Shown in pieces: positions 23,038 through 28,353 of a DNA stretch of 28,353 nucleotides. The notes under the pieces are model-generated. The model was given only the letters and a program-made list of their open reading frames with translations. It searched no databases and was not told where the DNA came from. A program made the translations under genes and the position numbers. Within the stretch, counting starts at the first letter, position 1; each line of letters begins with the position of its first letter. Origin of the DNA: REEB95 sp035648735 (GTDB lineage: Bacteria > Pseudomonadota > Alphaproteobacteria > ATCC43930 > CGMCC-115725); contig DASRKX010000098.1 of assembly GCA_035648735.1 (NCBI GenBank), positions 1 through 28,353 of the forward strand. Reading direction: 5' to 3'.

Positions 23038-23649
23038 TTAAGTCTCGGTGATTTTCGCTTCGGGAGGCTTGCGGTTGGGCTTGAGGATCAGCGCCGCCTT
23101 GGTCGTGAAGCCGGCGGGATCGCCGGCCAGCAGTGCCGGCAGCGCCTCGGCCACCGCCTCGACCAGCGGCGTCACCCAAATCATCTCGTCCGCCGGAAAA
23201 TTCTGCAGCACGTAAGGCTCGACCAGCTCGCGCATGCCCGGATGGCCGATGCCGAGCCGCACGCGCCAGTAATTCTCGCCGAGCACCGCGTCGATCGAGC
23301 GCAGCCCGTTATGCCCGGCCGAGCCGCCGCCCTGCTTGACCTTGAGCTTGCCGGGCTCGAGATCGATCTCGTCGTGGATCACCGCGATCTCCTCCGCCGC
23401 GATCTTGAAGAAGCGCGCCGCCGGCCCGACCGCGTCGCCCGACAGATTCATGAAGGTCTGCGGCTTCAGGAGATGGATTTTCTCGCCGGCGATATTGCCC
23501 TCGGCGAGCGCGGCCTGGAACTTCTCGCGCCACGGCGCGAAGCCGTGAAGCCGCCGCACCGCATCCGCCGCCAGGAAGCCGATATTGTGCCGCGTGCGCG
23601 CGAAGCGGGCGCCCGGATTGCCGAGCCCGACGATGAGCCGGATCGCCAA
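23038..23649 (-). CDS. pth: peptidyl-tRNA hydrolase
   Basis: A 203-residue enzyme that frees tRNA from prematurely released peptidyl-tRNA. The active-site set is complete and nearly matches E. coli numbering: GLGNPG with Asn11, TRHNIGF with His21, PQTFMNLSG with Asn68, HDEIDL with Asp93, and GGSAGHNGLRSI with Asn114. A Lys/Pro-rich tail of about 15 residues (KPNRKPPEAKITET) follows the domain. It sits 6 bp after rplY and 5 bp before ychF. Confidence 0.97.
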   Translation of the reverse strand: MAIRLIVGLGNPGARFARTRHNIGFLAADAVRRLHGFAPWREKFQAALAEGNIAGEKIHLLKPQTFMNLSGDAVGPAARFFKIAAEEIAVIHDEIDLEPGKLKVKQGGGSAGHNGLRSIDAVLGENYWRVRLGIGHPGMRELVEPYVLQNFPADEMIWVTPLVEAVAEALPALLAGDPAGFTTKAALILKPNRKPPEAKITET

Positions 23650-23655
23650 GCGCGC

Positions 23656-24477
23656 TTATTTCTTCGGCGCGCCGCCGCCGGCCGGCGCCTTCGGCGCCGC
23701 TCCCGGCGCCGCTCCCGGCGCCGCGCCCGGCTTGGCCGCCGCGCCCGCGGCACCCGCCGCCGGCGGAGCACCGCCCGGCGCCGCGCCTGGCGCGGCACCC
23801 GGTGCCGCACCTGCCGCCACCGCGCCTTCGACCGTGCCGGCTTCCGCCGCCGCTGCCGCCGCCGCTTCGGCCGCCGCCGCTGCCGCGGCCGCCGCCGCCG
23901 CCTCTTCCCGCACCGCCGTCGGCGAGGTGACCGACGCGACGGTGAAATCGCGGCTCAAGGTCGGCTTGACGCCTTCGGGCAGCTTGACCTGCCGCATATG
24001 GACGCTGTCGCCGATCTCGAGGCCGGCGATGTCGATGTCGATCTGCGCCGGGATGTTGTCGGCCGGGCACAGCAGCTCGATCTCGTGGCGCACGACGTTG
24101 AGGATGCCGCCGCGGCGGATGCCGGGGGCGCTCTCCATGTTGAGAAAATGCACCGGCACGGCGACCTTGATCTTGGTGCCGGCGCCGACGCGCATGAAAT
24201 CGACATGCACCGGCCGGTCGGTCACCGGGTCGAGCTGCACCTCGCGCGGCAGGGCGCGGACGGTCTCGCCGCCGGATTCGACGTTGAGCAGGCGGGCGAA
24301 GAATCCCGGCTTGTGCAATTCGCGGGTCAGCTCGCGCGGATCGACGCTGACCAGCACCGTCTCCTTGCCCTGGCCGTAGATGATGCCGGGGACGCGGCCC
24401 TGGCGGCGCACGGCGCGTGCCGGGCCGCGGCCGGCGCCTTCGCGCTTCTGGACGCTCAAAGTGATCGGGTCGGCCAT
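23656..24477 (-). CDS. rplY: 50S ribosomal protein bL25 / general stress protein Ctc, with long Ala/Pro tail
   Basis: A 273-residue member of the long (TL5/Ctc) bL25 family, which binds 5S rRNA. The N-terminal 5S-binding domain runs from about 5 to 95 (VQKREGAGRGPARAVRRQG, PGIIYG, PVTDRPVHVDFMRV). The C-terminal Ctc domain runs to about residue 186 (VPVHFLNMESAPGIRRGG, LEIGDSVHMRQVKLPEGV). From residue 191 to the end (83 residues) it is a low-complexity tail: first alanine runs broken by Glu, then GAAP-type repeats, ending in PKK. The start is supported by GAGGAG upstream of ATG 24477. Between prs and pth, the usual place. The tail exceeds what I expect for the family and may vary among strains. 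Confidence 0.95.
   Translation of the reverse strand: MADPITLSVQKREGAGRGPARAVRRQGRVPGIIYGQGKETVLVSVDPRELTRELHKPGFFARLLNVESGGETVRALPREVQLDPVTDRPVHVDFMRVGAGTKIKVAVPVHFLNMESAPGIRRGGILNVVRHEIELLCPADNIPAQIDIDIAGLEIGDSVHMRQVKLPEGVKPTLSRDFTVASVTSPTAVREEAAAAAAAAAAAEAAAAAAAEAGTVEGAVAAGAAPGAAPGAAPGGAPPAAGAAGAAAKPGAAPGAAPGAAPKAPAGGGAPKK
23659..23907 (-). repeat. low-complexity repeat encoding the bL25 Ala/Gly/Pro tail
   Basis: This covers residues 191-273 of bL25. The sequence is built of GCC/GGC/CCG-type codons giving poly-Ala with Glu and then GAAPGAAPGAAP blocks. At 23693-23728 three near-identical 12-bp units occur in tandem (GGCGCCGCTCCC twice, then one copy with one base changed), a DNA arrangement prone to slippage. 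Copy number changes would keep the frame because the unit is a multiple of three. Confidence 0.8.
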
Positions 24478-24489
24478 ATTCCTGCTCCT

Positions 24490-25422
24490 CTAGGCGAACA
24501 AACTTGAAACCGAGCGTTCCTCGCTGATGCGGCGGATCGCTTCGGCGATCAGCGGCGCGATCGACAGCCGCCTTATATTGCGCGCGACGCGCACCGCCTC
24601 GGTGGCGGCGATGCTGTCGCTGGTGACCAGCGCCTCCATCGGCGAGGCGGTGACGCGGGCGACGGCGCCGCCCGACAGTACGCCATGCGTGACATAGGCG
24701 GCGACGGTCTTGGCGCCGCGCTCGATCAGGGCCTCGGCGGCGTTGCACAGGGTGCCCGCGCTGTCGACGATGTCGTCGATGAGAATGCAGCGGCGGCCCT
24801 GGACGTCGCCGATGACGTTCATGACCTCGGAAACGCCGGCGCGCTCGCGCCTCTTGTCGATGATCGCGAGGTCGGCGTCAAGCCGCCGCGCCACGGCCCG
24901 GGCGCGCACCACGCCGCCGACATCCGGCGAGACGATGACGAGGTCCTTGCCGTCGTAGCGTTCCTTGATGTCGGCGACGAAGACCGGCGCCGAGAACAAA
25001 TTGTCGGTCGGAATGTCGAAGAAGCCCTGGATCTGGCCGGCATGGAGATCGAGCGTCAGCACCCGGTCGGCGCCGGCGGCGGTGATCATGTTGGCGACCA
25101 GCTTGGCTGAGATCGGCGTGCGCGGGCCCGATTTGCGGTCCTGCCGGGCATAGCCGTAATAGGGGATGACGGCGGTGGCGCGACGCGCCGAGCCGCGCTT
25201 CAGCGCGTCGAGCGTCACCAGCAATTCCATCAGATTGTCGTTGGCCGGGTAAGAGGTCGGCTGGATGACGAAAACATCCTCGCCGCGCACGTTCTCGTGG
25301 ATCTCGACGAAGACTTCCATGTCCGAGAAGCGCCGCACGCTGGCATCGGTCAGCGGCGTATGCAGATACGCGCAGATCGCCTCGGCGAGCGGCCGATTGC
25401 TGTTGCAAGCGAGGATTTTCAT
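24490..25422 (-). CDS. prs: ribose-phosphate pyrophosphokinase (PRPP synthetase)
   Basis: A 310-residue enzyme making PRPP from ribose-5-phosphate and ATP. It shows the ATP-site stretch RQDRKSGPRTPISAKL, DLHAGQIQGFFD (125-136), the catalytic flexible loop DKRRERAG (189-196), and the PRPP-binding loop CILIDDIVDSAGTL (212-225). The class I length is normal. ATG 25422 is chosen because the family begins MKILACNSN; the frame upstream contains only noncoding sequence. It is the first gene of prs-rplY-pth-ychF, with a candidate promoter upstream. Confidence 0.97.
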   Translation of the reverse strand: MKILACNSNRPLAEAICAYLHTPLTDASVRRFSDMEVFVEIHENVRGEDVFVIQPTSYPANDNLMELLVTLDALKRGSARRATAVIPYYGYARQDRKSGPRTPISAKLVANMITAAGADRVLTLDLHAGQIQGFFDIPTDNLFSAPVFVADIKERYDGKDLVIVSPDVGGVVRARAVARRLDADLAIIDKRRERAGVSEVMNVIGDVQGRRCILIDDIVDSAGTLCNAAEALIERGAKTVAAYVTHGVLSGGAVARVTASPMEALVTSDSIAATEAVRVARNIRRLSIAPLIAEAIRRISEERSVSSLFA

Positions 25423-25496
25423 GTCGAATTTCGCCGTCCGCGGCACTAAGCCCGGATGGGCCGCCACGCCTTGGTCGGAGGGCCAAAGCGGCCGGG

Positions 25497-25525
25497 AATG
25501 TAACAAAGGTGCCGCGGGCTGTAAA
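25497..25525 (-). promoter_or_regulatory. candidate sigma70-type promoter for prs-rplY-pth-ychF
   Basis: On the minus strand TTTACA (25525-25520, five of six to TTGACA) is followed after exactly 17 bp by TACATT (25502-25497, four of six to TATAAT). It lies about 75 bp ahead of prs ATG 25422 in a 162-bp gap and is the most AT-containing stretch there. It fits a housekeeping promoter for the operon. Confidence 0.5.
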
Positions 25526-25584
25526 CCGCCGTGGCGGGGTCGCGGCGCGATAAAGGCCCTGAAAAGCCCTGGTGTAGGAAGGAT

Positions 25585-26454
25585 TTAGGAGGGCTTGGTC
25601 GGGGCGGCAACCGCTTCCTCGATGAGCTGCCGGACGCCGGGCGCGGCGGCGTTGGTGACGGCATAGGCGATCTGGCCCCAGGCGCCGTTGAGGCTGCCGG
25701 CCGGGACCGCGTTCTCCTGGTTGACCCGGCCGACCTCGCTGCCGTCGGGCCGCAGCAGCGCCCAGCTCACCCGGACCCGCTGTTTCTGCCCGTCCGCGGC
25801 GGCGACCTCGACGCTGGCGGTGAGCAGGAAATCCCGGCTGCCGCCGGCCGGCGAGGCAAGGCCGACATGGACCCGCTTCAGCGCCTCGGCCATGGCCAGC
25901 GCCAGGGAATGGGCGCCGTCGCCGGGCGCGCCGGTGATGCCGCCGAGCGCCACCACCGGGTTGACGCTGCCTTGCGGCAGCGGCGCGTCGCTCGCGACCA
26001 GCTTGGCGATCTGCGGCGCCGCCGGCTTGGCGAGCGCCTGGGCGATGCCGACGCCGCCCAGGCGCCACGGATCGGCGGCGGCTTGAAGATGCGCGGTGGC
26101 GCCGCCGAGGCGCTTGCCCTGCGGATCGGTCAATTCCCAGACGATGGTGACGGCGAGGCGCTCGCCCGGCAGCGGCGCGGCCGTGACCGTCCCGCTGAGC
26201 TGGAAGCTGCGCCGGTTGCGGAATTCGACGCTCGCCGGCACGTCGGCGTTCTGGAGGTCTTGCGCCATCGCTTGCGCCAATGCTGCGGCCATGGCCGGCG
26301 GCGCGCCGCTTGGGGGTGCCACGGCGATGCCGACGCTGTCCGGCGGCGTCAGCGCGTTGGGCGAGGCCGGCGGGCGGGAATCGGCGAAGGGTTGCGGCGC
26401 GCTTTGACAGGCGACCAGCAACAGGGCGAGCGCGGGAAGGGCGATGCGGTGCAT
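25585..26454 (-). CDS. lipoprotein with internally duplicated domain
   Basis: A 289-residue protein. The signal MHRIALPALALLLVAC ends in lipobox LVAC (Cys16), which selects ATG 26454 over an in-frame ATG at 26487. After a Pro/Ser linker, two halves of about 110-125 residues can be aligned by eye: 37-146 and 155-282. Paired segments include AQAMAQDL with ALAMAEAL, SFQLSGTVTAAP with DFLLTASVEVAA, LAVTIVWELTDPQGKRLG with RVRVSWALLRPDGSEVG, and AAPQIAKLV with AAPGVRQLI. I recognise no named family. A beta-sandwich-like envelope protein is likely, and its role is unknown. It is transcribed toward prs with a 162-bp gap and may be separate from that operon. Confidence 0.8.
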   Translation of the reverse strand: MHRIALPALALLLVACQSAPQPFADSRPPASPNALTPPDSVGIAVAPPSGAPPAMAAALAQAMAQDLQNADVPASVEFRNRRSFQLSGTVTAAPLPGERLAVTIVWELTDPQGKRLGGATAHLQAAADPWRLGGVGIAQALAKPAAPQIAKLVASDAPLPQGSVNPVVALGGITGAPGDGAHSLALAMAEALKRVHVGLASPAGGSRDFLLTASVEVAAADGQKQRVRVSWALLRPDGSEVGRVNQENAVPAGSLNGAWGQIAYAVTNAAAPGVRQLIEEAVAAPTKPS

Positions 26455-26542
26455 GAAGGCGCCGATGATAGCCGCCGCCGCCGTCACGCGCTAGCCGCCT
26501 CGGGCGCGGGGGCAATGTTACAGAAAGGCTAGGCGCGAATGA

Positions 26543-26947
26543 CTAATTCATCTTTGCGGGATCGGGCGACGATGATGCTGCACCAAGGGCGTCTAGACCC
26601 TTACCACAGCGCACTGCAAGACCTGGTGGAAAGTGAAATTGAAGCGTCCCGCCGGGCGTATGAAGGGTCAGGCCAGGTTCCTGTGTATCCCTGGCGGCAA
26701 AAGAATGCCCATCCAATACCGGCACCAGAACGATTGGAATTGAGGTTCCATTGGTTGGGAGAGGTGGAGCCGCATACAGCGCAACAGTTGCAGCCTGCAA
26801 AAGACGAGGAATCAGATTGCTGACATCAGTCAACGGGATGGTGACAGTGATTTTTTGATCGGCAAAGTCCGTCCCTACGAGTGCAATCGTACCGGGGGTT
26901 CCGAACTGAACATCAGAAATTTTTGCAAACCCAACAAGGCTTTCCAT
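26543..26947 (-). CDS. hypothetical protein in the accessory segment
   Basis: A 134-residue protein from ATG 26947, preceded by AGGAACGAATTTC (an AGGA-type site somewhat far out). There is no signal peptide or TM helix. The N-terminal half looks beta-rich (ISDVQFGTPGTIALVGTDF, KITVTIPLTDVSNLIP), and near the C-terminus is GGTLQFHFPPGLAVRCGKGL. I do not recognise the family. A + strand frame over the same bases (26539-26823) is less plausible. Codon use is less GC-biased than in neighbours, consistent with acquisition. It is 18 bp downstream of the secreted-protein gene, so the two are probably cotranscribed. Confidence 0.55.
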   Translation of the reverse strand: MESLVGFAKISDVQFGTPGTIALVGTDFADQKITVTIPLTDVSNLIPRLLQAATVALYAAPPLPTNGTSIPIVLVPVLDGHSFAARDTQEPGLTLHTPGGTLQFHFPPGLAVRCGKGLDALGAASSSPDPAKMN

Positions 26948-26965
26948 GAAATTCGTTCCTATTTA

Positions 26966-27319
26966 TTAGGGGCACTTACGAATTTTAATTTGCTGATCTA
27001 GGACAATCTCTTCGATGAACGGCTCCATCTTAATGTGAATCTGTTTAATTAGCTCAGTGGGATATAATTGGTCGTTAGGACGACCGCGTTGAACCGCCGC
27101 CTTAAAAGCGTTCTCTTCCGACATGCATGAGGCAAATACGGCACCGACGATGTAGGCGGGAGCCTGGCAACTGTTCGATCCATAATATTTGGCGCTAGCT
27201 ATATGACAGTCTCGCAGCGCGTCCTGGGCTTTTTCGGCATCGTCTTTCGGAACCGGAGTTTGAGCCACCAGCAAAAACAATGCGGCGGCACTCAAGGGCC
27301 ACCTGATAATTGCTTTCAT
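26966..27319 (-). CDS. hypothetical secreted protein in the accessory segment
   Basis: A 117-residue protein with a strong AGAGGAG ribosome-binding site 5 nt before ATG 27319. It has a signal peptide (MKAIIRWPLSAAALFLLVAQ, probable cleavage near residue 20), then a mature part of about 95 residues with four cysteines (DCHIAS, NSCQAP, ASCMSE, RKCP), enough for two disulfides. Codons are markedly AT-richer than in the rest of the window. I recognise no family; general form suggests a periplasmic or exported protein. It is followed by the other orphan gene. Confidence 0.65.
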   Translation of the reverse strand: MKAIIRWPLSAAALFLLVAQTPVPKDDAEKAQDALRDCHIASAKYYGSNSCQAPAYIVGAVFASCMSEENAFKAAVQRGRPNDQLYPTELIKQIHIKMEPFIEEIVLDQQIKIRKCP

Positions 27320-27354
27320 GCCAACTCCTCTTGTTTCGCTTTCTACTAAGCTAA

Positions 27355-27528
27355 TTATGCGATGACTGAAGTTTCTAATTCATCTACCAGCTTCATAATG
27401 TCGGCCATTTCCCAAAACGATTTAGAAAGGCCAGCAGCCATCGTCGGAGCCATTTTCACGGCGGAATTGATGCGCGCTTAATTGTACCAAACCGAGTAGA
27501 ACGCAACCATGCGCGCGTGGTTGGCGAC
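27355..27528 (-). pseudogene. decayed C-terminal fragment of an IS1-like DDE transposase
   Basis: Translating the minus strand from 27528 gives VANHARMVAFYSVWYN, then an in-frame TAA (27480-27478), then ARINSAVKMAPTMAAGL, and further on FWEMADIMKLVD, ending at TAA 27357-27355. From memory this matches the C-terminus of IS1-like DDE transposases widespread in Alphaproteobacteria, whose consensus runs roughly ENHAH-VAL-YNF-RI--LR-TPAMAAG with WEM-DIV near the end; the stop stands where Phe is expected. Only about 57 residues remain, and everything N-terminal, including the DDE catalytic residues, is gone. The match begins almost directly at the pgeF stop codon (27530-27532). The IS family name is tentative. 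Confidence 0.7.
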
Positions 27529-27529
27529 A

Positions 27530-28297
27530 CTACCCCGGCGCCAGCGCGATCGCCGACAGGCCGAGGCCGTGGCCGTCCTCGCGCTTGAGGCAGGAGCGGC
27601 GATAGGAAAAGAATCGCGCCGCATCGGCGGCGGTGTCGGCGGCGGCGATCTCGATGCGGGCGACGCCCAGCCCGGCGAGCTTCCGGGCAACCAGGCCTCG
27701 GAGATCGAACAGGAAATGCCCGGCCTTCGGCGCCGGCTTGAAGAAGGCGGCGTTGGCCGGGTCGCGCGCCAGGAAATGGCGCGGGAATTCGGGCCCGACC
27801 TCGTAGGATTCCTGCGCGATGCAGGGGCCGATGGCGGCGACGATGCGCGGCGCGGAGGCGCCCAGATCCTCCATCGCGGCGACGGTCGATTCCAGGACTC
27901 CGGTGAGCGCGCCGCGCCAGCCGGCATGGGCCGCGCCGACGATGCGCGCCTCGGCATCGGCGAACAGCACCGGCGCGCAATCCGCTGTCAATATGCCGAG
28001 CGTGACGCCCGGCACGCGCGTCACCATGGCGTCGGCGCGCGGCATCGCCTCGCGTGGCCAGGCCGCCTCGACGATGATCGATTCCGCGCCATGCACCTGC
28101 TTGCAGGTGGCGAGGCCGGCGGGCGGCAGGTCGAGCATCTTCATCGCGCGGGCGCGATTCTCGACGACATGCGCCGCCGCGTCGGCGCCGGAGAAGCCGC
28201 AATTGAGCGAGGCGAAAATGCCGCCGCTGACGCCGCCCGCGCGCGTGAAGAAGGCGTGGCGGAGGAGCGGATGCTTGAGCGCGTCGAGCTGGATCAT
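27530..28297 (-). CDS. pgeF: peptidoglycan editing factor PgeF (YfiH / laccase-domain family)
   Basis: A 255-residue member of the YfiH/YlmD family. The zinc-type triad is present: His69 in CKQVHG, Cys107 in TADCAPVLFAD, and His124 in AAHAGWRG. The C-terminus contains RFFSYRRS. The E. coli member keeps L-Ala-D-Glu stems correct in peptidoglycan precursors, and homologues show purine nucleoside phosphorylase and deaminase activities. ATG 28297 gives normal length, but the same frame stays open upstream to the window edge. The stop lies within a few bases of a transposase remnant, though the domain itself looks complete. Confidence 0.93.
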   Translation of the reverse strand: MIQLDALKHPLLRHAFFTRAGGVSGGIFASLNCGFSGADAAAHVVENRARAMKMLDLPPAGLATCKQVHGAESIIVEAAWPREAMPRADAMVTRVPGVTLGILTADCAPVLFADAEARIVGAAHAGWRGALTGVLESTVAAMEDLGASAPRIVAAIGPCIAQESYEVGPEFPRHFLARDPANAAFFKPAPKAGHFLFDLRGLVARKLAGLGVARIEIAAADTAADAARFFSYRRSCLKREDGHGLGLSAIALAPG

Positions 28298-28353
28298 CTC
28301 TCTCGGGCGAAGCCGGCGGGCGGGGGCGCCGCGGGACTCGTCAGCGCCAGCGC
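28298..28353 (-). CDS. possible C-terminal end of an upstream SAM-dependent methyltransferase, in frame with pgeF
   Basis: The 18 codons before pgeF ATG 28297 read ALALTSPAAPPPAGFARE with no stop codon. This resembles, from memory, the extreme C-terminus of the COG1565/NDUFAF7-like methyltransferases that usually precede pgeF in Alphaproteobacteria. Another minus-strand frame ends at the TGA overlapping the pgeF start (ATGA), as expected for a separate upstream gene, but has an earlier TGA near 28342-28344. Separate gene, fusion, or a frameshift in the C-run near 28321-28326 are all possible. Confidence 0.3.

Larger units (their letters stand above)
26455..27529. other. AT-richer accessory segment between the lipoprotein gene and pgeF
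   Basis: Composition departs from the rest of the window. Sample 60-base blocks at 27001, 27121 and 27361 contain 25, 34 and 24 G+C bases, whereas the block at 27901 in pgeF contains 49. The segment holds two orphan minus-strand genes and, at its pgeF-proximal end, a decayed transposase fragment. The left part (26455 to about 26700) is intermediate in GC, so the left boundary is uncertain. No target-site duplication or terminal inverted repeat is obvious by eye. Confidence 0.6.

Noticed and set aside
23309..24748. 479-codon minus-strand frame across pth, rplY and prs
   Set aside because: It overlaps three well-identified genes in the wrong frame, and its Arg/Gly repeats derive from the bL25 tail read out of frame.
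26539..26823. 94-codon + strand frame opposite the orphan 134-residue gene
   Set aside because: It has no convincing ribosome-binding site and no recognisable features. The minus-strand gene has an acceptable site and pairs with the adjacent minus-strand secreted-protein gene. The + frame is probably antisense, though the call is not certain.

Overview
The window looks like a GC-rich alphaproteobacterial chromosome, and I would guess a Rhodospirillales- or Hyphomicrobiales-like lineage. The evidence is the set of neighbourhoods: petABC beside trmL-hemF, prs-rplY-pth-ychF, moxR-DUF58-DUF4159, DUF1285-Nudix-DUF6111-cca, and pssA-psd. Coding density is very high. Many neighbouring genes overlap by 1-7 nt or are only a few bases apart, and no gap reaches 300 bp. 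The longest gaps are about 160 bp, upstream of prs and between trmL and petA. I see no rRNA, tRNA or CRISPR array.

Layout. Positions 1-184 hold the 3' end of a + strand gene. Positions 195-2006 (-) are a tight three-gene operon: a FAD monooxygenase, a two-TM small protein and a small secreted protein, with a candidate TTGACA promoter. Positions 2107-2757 (-) encode a lipoprotein with two tandem copies of a DUF5666-like unit. Positions 2831-4334 (-) are psd-pssA, which make phosphatidylethanolamine. Positions 4399-11103 (-) are a translationally coupled four-gene cluster of MoxR ATPase, DUF58, a DUF4159 membrane protein and a VWA/GATase-like membrane protein; its function is not established. 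Positions 11143-14985 (+) hold DUF1285, a Nudix CoA pyrophosphatase, DUF6111, the CCA-adding enzyme and an MFS transporter. Positions 14982-16291 (-) are trmL-hemF. Positions 16451-19130 (+) are petABC, the cytochrome bc1 complex. Positions 19189-21163 (+) are mtnP-mtnA, the first two steps of methylthioadenosine salvage. Position 21167 onward (-) holds a dienelactone hydrolase, then prs-rplY-pth-ychF, a lipoprotein with an internal duplication, and pgeF at the right end.

Most of the window is core metabolism and envelope maintenance: bc1 respiration, haem synthesis, phospholipid synthesis, translation quality control and PRPP supply. The one clear accessory segment lies between the 25.6-26.5 kb lipoprotein gene and pgeF (about 26.5-27.53 kb). 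It has lower GC, two orphan small genes, and a decayed C-terminal piece of an IS1-like transposase that starts within a few bases of the pgeF stop codon. The best candidates for less-described biology are the MoxR/DUF58/DUF4159/VWA cluster, the monooxygenase operon with two small cysteine-bearing envelope proteins, the two duplicated-domain lipoproteins, and an apparently open frame joining pgeF to the gene upstream of it.
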